Positions 47,731 to 57,155 are shown, counted from the first letter of the stretch. The stretch: DNA of 64,000 nucleotides from an uncultured Bacteroidales bacterium (GCA_947625885.1 CANQQA010000001.1:173059-237058); one strand, 5' to 3'. A program made the numbers and translations. Notes: generated by a model not told the origin, from the letters alone.

Positions 47731-48858
47731 CTAATTTCGATTTTGCAATACGGGTTCGACGGTCATTCCATCGCGCACTTTGAGCAGTGCACGGGTAACG
47801 TAACGCTCCGTCGGGGCGATTCCGCCCGTTACCGTACACAGGGTATCATCGACGACATCGCCCGTTTCGATGTGACGGTACGACACTTTGCCGTCGTCGC
47901 CGACGACGTAGAGGTATTTTCCGAGCTGGTCGGTGCCGATAGCGGCATTCGACACGAGGGTCGCCCGCTCGTCGTATCCCGATTTTATGCGCACGACGAC
48001 GTAGAGCCCGTTTTTGAGTTCGCCGCGCGGATTGTCTATCGCCGCCCGCAGGGTAAGCGTGCCGGTCGAGAGGTCGATGTTGGGCGAGAGATAATCGACC
48101 CGCCCGATGTAAGGCTCCGAAATTTCCTTGGCAAAGACTTCGACCAAACGGTCTTCGTCATGAGTAGGCTTGTGGCGCAGGTTCTCCACGATTTTGAGAT
48201 ATTGGGCATCTTCTATCGTAAAATAGGCGTAAACCGCCGAGTCCTGATAGACGGTAGCCAGCTTCGTCGATGACGCCGACGCCGGCACATACGCCCCTAC
48301 GGCATAGGCACTCAGACCGATATGCCCCGTGTAAGGCGAACGGATATAGCAATAGCCGAGATTGGTTTTCGCCGTATTCAGCTGCGCCTTGGCTTGGGCA
48401 ACGGAGGCTTCGGCAGCCTGCATGTTCGAGCGCGACTGTATGAGGTCGATTTCGCTCACGGCATTGCTGCTGCGCGCCTGCTTCATGCGGGTGTAGTTGT
48501 TCCGCGCATAGTCGAGCGTAGCCTGTGCGTTGCGCACACCGGCTTCGGCTTGCTCGACGGCATCTTCGTAGAGGGTCGGCTCGATAATGAAGAGCAGCTG
48601 CCCTTTTTTCACCAGCGCACCCGAATTGAAAAAACTCTGCTGCAAATATCCCGACACCCGCGCCACAATATCGACGGTATTCCACGAAGAGATGTAGCCC
48701 GGATATTCCTTATACAGGGTTACCGCCCGTTCCTGCGGATAGGCGACGCTCACCCGCATTTTTTCTTCGGGCGCTGCCGTCTGCTGTTTCCGACACGCCC
48801 CGACGCCGATGCCCGACGCCGCAACCAAAAATATCCACAAAATTTTACGAAATGCCAT
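47731..48858 (-). CDS. RND efflux periplasmic adaptor (membrane fusion protein)
   Basis: A 375-residue adaptor linking the RND pump to the outer-membrane channel. The N-terminus is hydrophobic and has a lipobox-like VGAC with Cys near 22, so it may be a lipoprotein. Then come the barrel-sandwich half-motif YPGYISSWNTVDIVARVSGY, a long alpha-hairpin rich in Ala/Gln (about 95-175), and the lipoyl return segment LGYCYIRSPYTGHIGLSAYA. A beta-barrel part follows with RVDYLSPNIDLSTGTLTLRA. Length and order are typical of AcrA/MexA. It lies 17 bases after the channel gene and 6 bases before the pump gene. Confidence 0.95.
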   Translation of the reverse strand: MAFRKILWIFLVAASGIGVGACRKQQTAAPEEKMRVSVAYPQERAVTLYKEYPGYISSWNTVDIVARVSGYLQQSFFNSGALVKKGQLLFIIEPTLYEDAVEQAEAGVRNAQATLDYARNNYTRMKQARSSNAVSEIDLIQSRSNMQAAEASVAQAKAQLNTAKTNLGYCYIRSPYTGHIGLSAYAVGAYVPASASSTKLATVYQDSAVYAYFTIEDAQYLKIVENLRHKPTHDEDRLVEVFAKEISEPYIGRVDYLSPNIDLSTGTLTLRAAIDNPRGELKNGLYVVVRIKSGYDERATLVSNAAIGTDQLGKYLYVVGDDGKVSYRHIETGDVVDDTLCTVTGGIAPTERYVTRALLKVRDGMTVEPVLQNRN

Positions 48859-48875
48859 ATCGCGTATTGATTAAA

Positions 48876-50294
48876 TTATTCCGAAGCCGTATTGTCCCAA
48901 CCGCCACCCAATGCCCGATACAGTTCTATCACGGCGGAAAGGGCGGCGCCTTGCGAGGTAACCAGTTGATTTTGATATTCGAGCAGCGAACGCTGCGCAT
49001 CGAGCACATTTTGGAAAGTGGAAAGCCCGCGCTTGTAAAGGTCGAGCGACAGGTCGAGCGTGAGGCGCCCCTGCTCCACCAGCTCGCGCAGTATGAGGAG
49101 CTGTCGCACCATACCTTTGTAGGTGGTCATGGCATTATCGACTTCCTCGACGGCAGTAAGCACTGCCAGATTGTACTGCTGCACGCTCGACTCCCACGCC
49201 GCTTTCGCCTGCTTGGTCGCCTGCGTATAATAACGTCCCTGAAAGAGCGTCCACGTGAGTTTCGGGGCTATCTCGTAAGTGAGGCTGCGCCGGTCGAAGA
49301 AATCGGAGGCTTTTTCCGATGCAAAACCGATAGAGCCGGTGAGTATCAAATGGGGAAAATAGTCGGAGCGCGCCGCTCCGAGCAATGCTGCCGCCGATGC
49401 CACCGACTGTTCCGCCGACCGTATGTCGGGGCGCTGCCGCAACAGATTGGCAGGCACGCCCACCGGCACGATAGTCCGATAGTCGGGTATGGCGCGCACC
49501 GGCTGCAACACCGGCGAAAGTTCATGCGGATAGGCACCGACAAGCAGCGCCAACGTATTGATTTGCACCACGATATTCGCTTCCAAAACGGGTATGGAGG
49601 CTTGCGTACTGAAATAGACCGACTTGGCTTGCGCCACATCGAGCTGCGAAGCGAGACCGGTATTGTAGCGCACTTCGGTCATGTCGAGAATGGATTTCTG
49701 CGATTCGATATTCTGCCGGGCAACGAGCAGCTCCTGTTGCAGCGTGCGCAGCTGCGCATACGCCGACGCTATCTGTGCCGCCAGCGATACGAGCGCACCG
49801 TTGTAATCTTCGACGGCGGCGCGATAAAGGGCTTTGTCCGAGCGTGCCCGATTATAGACAGAGCCGAAAAGGTCGATTTCCCATGAGGTACTCAGCGCCC
49901 CCGAAAAATAGTTTTCACGCGTCGTATTTTCGGCACCTCCCACCCGACCGCTGTTCTGCGTTTTCGTCCAGCCGAAAGAAGCGTCGAGCGTGGGATAATA
50001 ACCGCTCTGCTGCATACGCCATGCGGCATGAGCCGAAGCGATGCGCGAAAAAACGGTTTTGAGGTCGGGGCTGTTGGCGAATGCCACCGTGATAAGGGAG
50101 TCAAGCAGCGAATCGTCAAGGTTCAGCCACCACCGCCCCGTAATCGGGAGCTGCTGCACAAACGCCGTATCGACCCGCCACGTCTGCGGCAGCGTGGAAG
50201 AAAGCGACTTTTCGTCTGCCGTCTGCGCACCGAGCGGAAGCAGCGGAAATGCCGATAAAAAAGAAACGACCAGCAGGAAACGGATTGTTTTCAT
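48876..50294 (-). CDS. TolC/OprM-family outer-membrane efflux channel
   Basis: A 472-residue outer-membrane channel for the RND pump encoded downstream. A signal peptide (FLLVVSFLSAFPLLPLGAQ) is visible without a lipobox cysteine. The two repeated outer-membrane-efflux domains follow: WWLNLDDSLLDSLITVAFAN with helical Ala/Arg/Gln segments, STSWEIDLFGSVYNRARSDK at the beta-barrel of the first half, and APKLTWTLFQGRYYTQATKQ at the second. RQRPDIRSAEQSVASAAALLG is the characteristic link motif of OprM/NodT channels. First gene of the operon; no regulator is seen adjacent. Confidence 0.94.
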   Translation of the reverse strand: MKTIRFLLVVSFLSAFPLLPLGAQTADEKSLSSTLPQTWRVDTAFVQQLPITGRWWLNLDDSLLDSLITVAFANSPDLKTVFSRIASAHAAWRMQQSGYYPTLDASFGWTKTQNSGRVGGAENTTRENYFSGALSTSWEIDLFGSVYNRARSDKALYRAAVEDYNGALVSLAAQIASAYAQLRTLQQELLVARQNIESQKSILDMTEVRYNTGLASQLDVAQAKSVYFSTQASIPVLEANIVVQINTLALLVGAYPHELSPVLQPVRAIPDYRTIVPVGVPANLLRQRPDIRSAEQSVASAAALLGAARSDYFPHLILTGSIGFASEKASDFFDRRSLTYEIAPKLTWTLFQGRYYTQATKQAKAAWESSVQQYNLAVLTAVEEVDNAMTTYKGMVRQLLILRELVEQGRLTLDLSLDLYKRGLSTFQNVLDAQRSLLEYQNQLVTSQGAALSAVIELYRALGGGWDNTASE

Positions 50295-50384
50295 CGTACG
50301 TTTTTTAGTCCGATGATATAACCCACCTAAACACTTTTTTGTTTAATTCCGATTCTTAAAATTTTTCCTGTGAAGGTGATTCAC

Positions 50385-50423
50385 AAAAAAAATCCTTTCA
50401 CCGATTGGGGCAAAAGGATTTTT
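50385..50423 (-). terminator. Terminator of the nfeD-kdsB-M16-mgsA operon
   Basis: Stem AAAAATCCTTT / AAAGGATTTTT with a 14-base loop; on the minus strand it is followed by eight T residues. It lies 26 bases beyond the mgsA stop. The rest of the 50295-50384 gap shows no clear feature. Confidence 0.82.
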
Positions 50424-50448
50424 ACAAGCGGAGCCGACCGTTATTCGG

Positions 50449-50922
50449 TTATTCGGGACGAATCATTTTCTCGAATGCGGCACGGTCGAAGGGCACATAC
50501 TTGGGTTTCAAGGGTACATAATCGTCTTTGTCCCACAAAGTACTGGTAATCATCAGGTCGGCGCTGTACCGGTTGCAAGCGATGGGCACATTGTGCACGC
50601 GGCACTGGCGCAGTAGCATCTGTATGTCGGCTTCGTGCGGCTGCGGATTGAGGTCGTCGATAAGGAATATCGCCAGATTGATTTTGTGCTGCACGACCAA
50701 AGCGGCAATTTCGGCATCGCCGCCCAGCGGTCCGGAGTTCATGCAGTGAACATCTGCCTTAACGCCTTTTTTCTCAAAAGCCTCTTTCACCAACGTACCG
50801 GTGGTGCCGGTGCATACCAAATGGTGCTGCGACAATTCTTCGGCATTGAATACCGCCCATTCCACCAAATCGGACTTGCGATTGTCGTGGGCTACGAGGG
50901 CAATGGTCAAACTCTTTTTCAT
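50449..50922 (-). CDS. mgsA: Methylglyoxal synthase
   Basis: A 157-residue enzyme that turns dihydroxyacetone phosphate into methylglyoxal and phosphate, a bypass that relieves phosphorylated-sugar stress. The sequence shows IALVAHDNRKSDLVEWA (substrate-binding start), HLVCTGTTGTLVKEAF (phosphate loop), MNSGPLGGDAEIAALVV with the catalytic Asp, and FLIDDLNPQPHEADIQMLLR, all diagnostic. Length is standard. It is the last gene of a probable nfeD-kdsB-M16-mgsA operon, 25 bases after the M16 gene. Confidence 0.96.
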   Translation of the reverse strand: MKKSLTIALVAHDNRKSDLVEWAVFNAEELSQHHLVCTGTTGTLVKEAFEKKGVKADVHCMNSGPLGGDAEIAALVVQHKINLAIFLIDDLNPQPHEADIQMLLRQCRVHNVPIACNRYSADLMITSTLWDKDDYVPLKPKYVPFDRAAFEKMIRPE

Positions 50923-50947
50923 AACGATTTATTTTAGGGATTCAACA

Positions 50948-52225
50948 TTATTTATCTTGTCCTGCGACAGTAACATAAAAGGCTTTTTCATCGAGCCGGC
51001 GGCGCGCCACGTCGAAAAGCAGTTCCGTCGTAACGGCACGAACGGCATCGAAACGGGCGGCATAGTAATCGAAATCGAGATTGTTAGCCAACAAGGTAAC
51101 AAAGACTTCGGCGACCGAAATCGGAGTATCGAAAAGACGCAGCATCTCGCCCATCATGTAGTTGCGCACCATGAACAACTCGTCCTCGCCGACCGGTTCT
51201 TCCCGCAGGCGGCGCACCTCGGCGAAAAGGTCGTCGAGCAGCGGACGGACGTATGCCGTAGCCGCCTGCGTCTGTATGGTAAGATAGGCGACATCGGGAA
51301 AGGTTACGACCGTAGAGTGTATGCCGTAGGTATAGCCTTTTTCTTCGCGAATCTTCGACATGAGCCGGCTGCCGAAATACCCGCCCAGCACGGTATTGAG
51401 AATGCGCAGGCAATGGTGGTCGGGGTGGTCGCGCCCGACGACGAACAGCCCCGCGCGGATTCCCGACTGCAACACGCCGGATTTTTCGACCAAACGGTAA
51501 TGCTCCTCCGCACTCCGGAATGGCGGCGCGACAAAAAGGGGCGCCTCGCCCGCCGGCATATCGGAAAAGAGTTCTTCGACCAGCGCTATCATTTCATCGG
51601 TGATGCGACCGGAAAGCACGATGCGGCAGCGCTGCGCCGTGTAATACGCGCGATGAAATGCACGAAGCCGCTCAATCGTCAGCGTTTCGTAATCGGCAGG
51701 CTCGGTGGAGCTGCCGTAAGGGTGTTTGCTGCCGAACAGCTGCGCCGAGAAAGCCCGGCTTGCCAACACATCGACTTTTTCCAACTCGACCCGCAGCGAT
51801 TGCAGTCCCCGCTCCTTCACCGTCTGAAACTCTTTTTCGGGGAAGGTCGGCGAGGTGATGATGCGGTGCAGCAAAGGCAGCAGCTCGGCAAAATAACGGT
51901 TTGCCGAATAGAGCGTAAAATAGGTGTTGCGCAGGGTACTCATCGTTTGCAGTGTCGCGCCGTAGTAGTCGAGCCGTTCGGCAATATCGGCAGAAGTCAT
52001 GCCGGCGGCGCCCTCGCGCAGAATGGCGGCGGTAAGCTCCGCAGTCAATCGGTGGGTGTCGTCGATTTTTCCTGCCGAAAAGAGTATATCGACCCGCGAA
52101 ATTTCCTGCGTACCCCTATTGATGACATAGAGGGGTATACCGTTGGACAGCACATGTTTCGCCACCGACGGAAACGTCAGCGACTCCATTTCGTGCAAAG
52201 GGGGCGGCAAGGTACGGTCGAGCAT
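50948..52225 (-). CDS. M16-family peptidase-like protein lacking the zinc motif
   Basis: A 425-residue member of the M16 (insulinase/pitrilysin) fold with both halves visible: HVLSNGIPLYVINRGTQEIS and SRVDILFSAGKIDD at the N-terminus, and AFHRAYYTAQRCRIVLSGRI, VLGGYFGSRLMSKIREEKGY (the C-terminal R/Y substrate motif) near the end. Where active M16 enzymes carry HxxEH, this protein has RLTAELTAAILREG, so the zinc-binding histidines are missing. It therefore resembles the non-catalytic subunit of heterodimeric M16 pairs, yet no catalytic M16 partner is adjacent. No signal peptide is evident. It lies 14 bases after kdsB. Confidence 0.88.
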   Translation of the reverse strand: MLDRTLPPPLHEMESLTFPSVAKHVLSNGIPLYVINRGTQEISRVDILFSAGKIDDTHRLTAELTAAILREGAAGMTSADIAERLDYYGATLQTMSTLRNTYFTLYSANRYFAELLPLLHRIITSPTFPEKEFQTVKERGLQSLRVELEKVDVLASRAFSAQLFGSKHPYGSSTEPADYETLTIERLRAFHRAYYTAQRCRIVLSGRITDEMIALVEELFSDMPAGEAPLFVAPPFRSAEEHYRLVEKSGVLQSGIRAGLFVVGRDHPDHHCLRILNTVLGGYFGSRLMSKIREEKGYTYGIHSTVVTFPDVAYLTIQTQAATAYVRPLLDDLFAEVRRLREEPVGEDELFMVRNYMMGEMLRLFDTPISVAEVFVTLLANNLDFDYYAARFDAVRAVTTELLFDVARRRLDEKAFYVTVAGQDK

Positions 52226-52239
52226 ATTTTTCGTTCGGT

Positions 52240-52995
52240 TTACAGGTTATGCGAATCCAAAAAGCGCAGGGCTTTTTCCAAATCGGCAGGAGTGTCGATG
52301 CCTATCGTCTCCTGCACGGTGATGCCCGCTTTTATGCGGTAGCCGTTTTGCAGCCAACGCAGCTGCTCCAACGATTCCGCCGTTTCGAGCGACGACTGCG
52401 GCAGACGGGTAATCGCCTTCAACACATCGGCGCGATAGGCATACATACCTATATGTTTATAATAGGTGTGATGCGACAGCCACTCTTCGGGCGGGAGATT
52501 GCGCAGATAGGGTATGACGGAGCGACTGAACATCAGAGCTTCGTGCCGCTCGTTCAAAACGACTTTCGGGGAATTGGGATTGAACAGTGCCTCCTGCCCG
52601 TCGGCGGGAAGAAACGGTTTCACCAGCGTGGCAATCTGCGTATCGGGCTCGTCGAAACAGTGCATGAGGTCGGTAATCTGGCGCGGCTGAATGAAAGGCT
52701 CGTCGCCCTGAATGTTAATGATTACGTCTTCGCCGGCACCTATCCGCTCGTAGGCTTCGCGGCAGCGGTCGGTGCCGCTGCGGTGGGTGTCAGCCGTCAT
52801 CACGGCGCGACCGCCGAAAGCGGTTACGGTATCGCGTATGCGGCTGTCGTCGGTGGCGACCCACACGTTGTCGAGTACGCCGGACACCTGTTCGTAAACC
52901 CGTTGTATCATCGGTTTGCCCCGCATATCGACCAACGGCTTTCCGGGAAAGCGGGTCGAGGCGTAACGCGCCGGAATAATGGCAATGAATTTCAT
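52240..52995 (-). CDS. kdsB: 3-deoxy-manno-octulosonate cytidylyltransferase
   Basis: A 251-residue CMP-Kdo synthetase that activates Kdo for lipid A/LPS inner core synthesis. Motifs: FIAIIPARYASTRFPGKPL (nucleotide-binding start), GKPMIQRVYEQVSGV, VWVATDDSRIRDTVTAFGGR, MTADTHRSGTDRCREAYERI and IINIQGDEPFIQPRQI. Near the end come YKHIGMYAYRADVLKAI and ESLEQLRWLQNGYRIKAGIT. Length is standard. Its ATG overlaps the stop of the NfeD-like gene by 4 bases. Confidence 0.97.
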   Translation of the reverse strand: MKFIAIIPARYASTRFPGKPLVDMRGKPMIQRVYEQVSGVLDNVWVATDDSRIRDTVTAFGGRAVMTADTHRSGTDRCREAYERIGAGEDVIINIQGDEPFIQPRQITDLMHCFDEPDTQIATLVKPFLPADGQEALFNPNSPKVVLNERHEALMFSRSVIPYLRNLPPEEWLSHHTYYKHIGMYAYRADVLKAITRLPQSSLETAESLEQLRWLQNGYRIKAGITVQETIGIDTPADLEKALRFLDSHNL

Positions 52996-54398
52996 ATGTT
53001 TTTTTCGTTCAAAGGTACGACATAGAGCTGCATATTTTCGACCTTAACGACCTTGACGGGCGTATCGGCTTCGATAAAACTGTTGCGGCAGGAAATAGCG
53101 TCGTAATCATCGCCGTCGATGCACACTTTGCCCGACGGTCGCAGAACGGTAGCCGCCACGCCTTCGCGTCCCACCATGCCGACAAGACGGGCATCAACAG
53201 CCACATATCCCTCCTCGACATTCTGTTCGGCGTGCAGCGCAACACGGTAGAAAAGACCCTTACGCCCGATGCGTTTCATCAGCAAAACAATGCCGACCAC
53301 CGCCAAGAGCAAGCCCGAAAAAATAACGGTCAGCCCGCGCACGAATCCGCCGCCGGCAACCCAAAAGAAATCGAAATGCACGTTTTCCAACAACGCCAGC
53401 AGCAACCCTCCGAAGAAAAAGATAAGACCGGCAATGCCGGCAATGCCGAAACCCGGTATCACCAGCAGTTCGAGCACCAACAGAACGATGCCGACAAGGA
53501 ATATCAGTATCTCCCACGAGGCTGCCAAACCGCTGAGATAGAGCGGAGCGAAATAGAGTATGCCGGCTATGATAGACACAGCGAGCGGCAAGCCCACGCC
53601 GGGTGTCTGCAACTCGAAATAGATGCCGCCGATGATGAGCATAATCAACACGGCTTGCACCGCAGGATTTTGGAGGAAACCGACGAGCTTGTCGTAAAAC
53701 GACGGCGTGAATTTCTGCATTTCATACTCCGGCACGCCGAGCCGACAGGTAATGATTTCGTCGATGTTCTCGGCAAGCGCTTCGCAATAGTTCCACCGCA
53801 GGGCTTCCTGCGCCGTGAAAGTCAGGACTTTCGTCGAGTCGCACAAATCGGGTACGACGATTCGCGAATCGACCATCGCTTCGGCAATGAGCGGGTCGCG
53901 CCGCCACCGTACCTGCGTTTCGCCCGAATCGGTACGGAGCGTATCGCGACCATGCGATTCGGCAGTGGAGCGCATCGTCGCCCGCATGTACGACTGGTAT
54001 TTGTCGGGCATTGCCGCACCGTCTTGTCCGACCACCGTCGCCGCGCCCATATTGGCGCCGGAGCGCATATAGATGCTGTCGCACGCAAGGGCTATCAATG
54101 CGCCGGCCGAAGCGGCGTTGTTGTCGATAAAGGCATAAACGGGAATGCGGCTGTTGAGTATGAGCGTACGCATGGAATCGGCATGCACCACCGTGCCGCC
54201 GTAAGTATTCAAATGCAAAACGACGGCAGCAGCCTGCAACTGCTCCGCTTCGTGAAGCCCCAAGCGCAGGTAGCGCCATGCCGTCGGGTCGATTTCCCGC
54301 GCTATGTCGATGCTGTAAAAAAGAGGCTTTTCATCTGCCCGCGCCGGATACGGGGCAAGCGCAGCCAAAAACAGAAAAGCTATCCACACTTTTTTCAT
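52992..54398 (-). CDS. NfeD-family membrane serine protease (ClpP-class, STOPP-like)
   Basis: A 468-residue membrane protease of the NfeD1b type, which partners stomatin-like proteins in membrane quality control. Residues 1-21 form a signal peptide. The ClpP-like domain follows with VVLHLNTYGGTVVHADSMR, nucleophile Ser 97 in NNAASAGALIALACD, and probable general-base Lys 133 in AAMPDKYQSYMRA. About 230-370 contain four or five membrane helices. The C-terminal NfeD OB-fold covers about 390-465 (VGMVGREGVAATVLRPSGKV). The start at 54398 is chosen because the signal peptide begins there; 24 upstream codons in frame look like non-coding sequence. No stomatin/SPFH gene is adjacent. Confidence 0.92.
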   Translation of the reverse strand: MKKVWIAFLFLAALAPYPARADEKPLFYSIDIAREIDPTAWRYLRLGLHEAEQLQAAAVVLHLNTYGGTVVHADSMRTLILNSRIPVYAFIDNNAASAGALIALACDSIYMRSGANMGAATVVGQDGAAMPDKYQSYMRATMRSTAESHGRDTLRTDSGETQVRWRRDPLIAEAMVDSRIVVPDLCDSTKVLTFTAQEALRWNYCEALAENIDEIITCRLGVPEYEMQKFTPSFYDKLVGFLQNPAVQAVLIMLIIGGIYFELQTPGVGLPLAVSIIAGILYFAPLYLSGLAASWEILIFLVGIVLLVLELLVIPGFGIAGIAGLIFFFGGLLLALLENVHFDFFWVAGGGFVRGLTVIFSGLLLAVVGIVLLMKRIGRKGLFYRVALHAEQNVEEGYVAVDARLVGMVGREGVAATVLRPSGKVCIDGDDYDAISCRNSFIEADTPVKVVKVENMQLYVVPLNEKNI

Positions 54399-54519
54399 AG
54401 TCGTATATGTTTCGCTACGAAGATAACGTTTTTCTTCAAAATACGCTGCCGTTAGTTTCCGTTTTTTCAAAAAAATTTCGACACATTTCGCCTTCCCGCC
54501 AATGCTTGCAGCGTCTTAG

Positions 54520-54549
54520 GGTGTGTAAAGGTATGTTATTTAACACACC
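54520..54549 (+). promoter_or_regulatory. Imperfect dyad upstream of the ECF sigma gene
   Basis: GGTGTGTAAA (54520-54529) faces TTAACACACC (54540-54549), a 9-of-10 inverted repeat with an AT-rich centre, 117 bases before the sigma-factor ATG. It may be an operator or a weak hairpin. The rest of the gap between 54399 and 54665 holds no clear promoter. Confidence 0.4.
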
Positions 54550-54665
54550 TGTATAGATTTTTTATCGAAAAATATTTTCGATTCTTCCGACGGCGATTTA
54601 CTTTTGATGCCGGTTACAGCGGGTAGCCATAACTTATTTATTAATCGCTTAATGTTTTCAAAAAA

Positions 54666-55169
54666 ATGGAACAAATGCAATTCCAACAGCGGTTGCTGCA
54701 ACTGCAAGACAACCTGCTGAATTTCGCCTACATGCTCACGTGCGACCGTGAGGAGGCGCAGGACTTGTTGCAGGACACGACACTCAAAGCCCTCGACAAC
54801 AGCGAAAAATACATCGACAACATCAATTTCAAAGGGTGGATATTCACCATTATGAAAAACATCTTCATCAATAATTACCGACGGGTGGTGCGCAGCCAGA
54901 CAATGATAGACCAGACCGAAGACCTATATCATCTGAATCTGCCGCAGGAGTCGGGTTTCGACACGCCGGAAGGCACGCTCTCCATCAAAGAAATTTCCAA
55001 AGCGATAAGCAGCTTTCCCGACGAATACAAAATTCCGTTCTCCATGCACGTAGCGGGATTTAAATATCAGGAAATCGCCGACAAAATGGATTTGCCCTTA
55101 GGCACGGTAAAGAGCCGGATATTTTTCGCCCGACAGCGGCTGCAAATCATTCTCAAAGATTACCGATAA
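54666..55169 (+). CDS. ECF-type RNA polymerase sigma factor
   Basis: A 167-residue group IV sigma factor. Region 2 is visible as QDNLLNFAYMLTCDREEAQD, LLQDTTLKALDNSEKY and FKGWIFTIMKNIFINNYRR. Region 4 is the helix-turn-helix FKYQEIADKMDLPLGTVKSR followed by IFFARQRLQIIL. No anti-sigma gene is adjacent, and there is no extra C-terminal domain. This stand-alone arrangement is common in Bacteroidota for stress-type ECF sigma factors. Its gene ends 3 bases from the convergent putative porin gene, without a visible terminator between them. Target genes cannot be named from this sequence. Confidence 0.93.
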   Translation: MEQMQFQQRLLQLQDNLLNFAYMLTCDREEAQDLLQDTTLKALDNSEKYIDNINFKGWIFTIMKNIFINNYRRVVRSQTMIDQTEDLYHLNLPQESGFDTPEGTLSIKEISKAISSFPDEYKIPFSMHVAGFKYQEIADKMDLPLGTVKSRIFFARQRLQIILKDYR

Positions 55170-55172
55170 CGG

Positions 55173-57155
55173 TCAGTTGGCAAAATCGACGCACAAGCCG
55201 AATTGCAGCGTTGCCGGATTGTAGGGATAAGCCGGCATGATGAAATAGTTGTTTCTGCCGAAAAGCGTCTGGTTGAAATGGGTGTACATGATATAGAAGC
55301 GCACCATTTTCATCTTCATGTTGGCATAGACGTTCATCAGCGGATAATTGCCTACTTTCTCCTGCTGCTGGGTTTGGAACGTCATGGTGGCAGGCTGATA
55401 GACTTCGGCGTAATACAACGTATGATACTTGCAATCCACGCCCAACTGCACCTGCAAGACCTTCGCGATTTTGAAATCGAGATACATCTGGGCGTAGGCG
55501 CTTAGGTCGGGCAAGGGAATTACCTTGCTGTCGCTCGACTTTTGATATACGGCTTCGAGATTGAGGTTGAATATGCCCCATTTTATTTTTTGCCGGAGCA
55601 TCGCGGTGAACACCTGCAAAACGCGGTTATCCTGTCGGGGCAAACCGTCATTGTCGAAATAGATATAATTCTGCACGTTTTCGACCCCTATATTGAGGAG
55701 GGTACCCGTAGCCGGCAGGGTAAATTCGCCGCCGATACGAAATTTGCGTATTTTACCGAAATCGTTTTCCCAAATAAAATGGTTGGATACGTAATGACGG
55801 TAATAAAACGGGGGCGCTTCGTTTTTGAAAAATCCGTATGCCCGCAACTGCACCGTAGTTTTGCGTATGTGAAAACGGGTCTGTATTTCTCCATCGACTT
55901 TCACTGCACCGGCATCGACCCCGACAAGTCCCAAAGCGGCATCGACATTGTAGGTGAGCAATTCGCCCTGCTGCTTGGAAAGCACGCCACCCACCCACAC
56001 GACATTTTCGGTATAAACTTTCGGAGAACGGGTAATCCGGTAGGTATAGAGGCTGTCGTTGAGCATGGGTACGGTCGGCGGCGTAAGCATAAATTCGGGT
56101 ATAACACCGCTCATCAGCTTAAAGCGCCGCACCTCGTAACTGAGGTAAGCCGAAATTCCCATTTTGGCATAGCGGCTGAACCCTTCGAGCAGGGATACGC
56201 CGAGCGTATTCTTCAACGACCAGTATTCGGTCGAATCGCTTGTTCCCGTTTTGCTGAAATAGGTATTTTTGAAAAACGTAGTGTCTTCGCCCGGCGACTG
56301 ATCCACAAAACGGTGCATATTGCTATTAAACTCGGCGGTATGGATAAAGCTCGTAACCGGTGTAAAGATTTTCCGTTCGGTCGTATCATCGACCTGTTCG
56401 GTTTTGTAAAATCCGAGATTGTAGCGATGTGTCAAATAGTAGTTCTGCCCCCGCACGCGGTTGTAGGCATCGTAGAGATTGACGGGTATCGACTGCGAAT
56501 CGAAACCTCCCTGCCCCGACGTCATCGACTCGGGGTCGCGTATGAAACGGTCGTCGGCTATTCCTCCGTTTTCTTGTGAAACGAAATTGTAGGTATTCGC
56601 CAAAAGCGCCAGTTGGTAGCGGTCGCCCGTATAGTACCCACCCACCTGCCATGTCAAATCTTTATTGCCCTGATGGTCGTAGCTGCCGCGCGAATAGAGA
56701 TAGCGCAAATCGGCGGCGATTGCCAAACGGCGATTGATGTTTCCCGAAAACCGTACATTCAAATCTTCCTGTTTCCGAGGTTTCCCTCCGCCGAAAAGAT
56801 ACGACACCAACGTCATGGGAATGCGGGTATTGTAATAGGTGTAATTCGCCGGCGTGGTGATAAGATAATCGAACGGCGCTTTGAATATGAACTGCGGCAT
56901 TTCGGGTCGGTCGAAAAAAATCTTCGACAGGGCGGCACCGCCCAAGTTGCCGGTGTAGGTGTATGCCGTCGAATAGGATATGGGTAAATCGGTATTGTAG
57001 AAATTGTCGATGAGGGTGTCCATCGGGACCCGATAAGGCGTACCCAACGGCTGGGTGAGCTTCCACGCATAGGGTTCTCCCACGACCTGTTTCTTGTCAG
57101 CCCACACGCAAGCAGCCGACAAAAAAAGCAACATGAATATCCCAAACCTTTTCAT
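55173..57155 (-). CDS. Putative outer-membrane porin (PF14121-type)
   Basis: A 660-residue exported protein with a signal peptide (FGIFMLLFLSAACVWADKK) and a long run of alternating amphipathic, aromatic-rich strands ending in a terminal aromatic strand (LQFGLCVDFAN), as expected of an outer-membrane beta-barrel. The early segment GNLGGAALSKIFFDRPEMPQ and the RRLAIAADLRYLYSRGSYDH strand resemble Bacteroidota proteins annotated as putative porin. Substrate is unknown. It is convergent with the ECF sigma gene, separated by 3 bases, and lies 102 bases downstream of the next outer-membrane-type gene on the same strand. Confidence 0.82.
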   Translation of the reverse strand: MKRFGIFMLLFLSAACVWADKKQVVGEPYAWKLTQPLGTPYRVPMDTLIDNFYNTDLPISYSTAYTYTGNLGGAALSKIFFDRPEMPQFIFKAPFDYLITTPANYTYYNTRIPMTLVSYLFGGGKPRKQEDLNVRFSGNINRRLAIAADLRYLYSRGSYDHQGNKDLTWQVGGYYTGDRYQLALLANTYNFVSQENGGIADDRFIRDPESMTSGQGGFDSQSIPVNLYDAYNRVRGQNYYLTHRYNLGFYKTEQVDDTTERKIFTPVTSFIHTAEFNSNMHRFVDQSPGEDTTFFKNTYFSKTGTSDSTEYWSLKNTLGVSLLEGFSRYAKMGISAYLSYEVRRFKLMSGVIPEFMLTPPTVPMLNDSLYTYRITRSPKVYTENVVWVGGVLSKQQGELLTYNVDAALGLVGVDAGAVKVDGEIQTRFHIRKTTVQLRAYGFFKNEAPPFYYRHYVSNHFIWENDFGKIRKFRIGGEFTLPATGTLLNIGVENVQNYIYFDNDGLPRQDNRVLQVFTAMLRQKIKWGIFNLNLEAVYQKSSDSKVIPLPDLSAYAQMYLDFKIAKVLQVQLGVDCKYHTLYYAEVYQPATMTFQTQQQEKVGNYPLMNVYANMKMKMVRFYIMYTHFNQTLFGRNNYFIMPAYPYNPATLQFGLCVDFAN

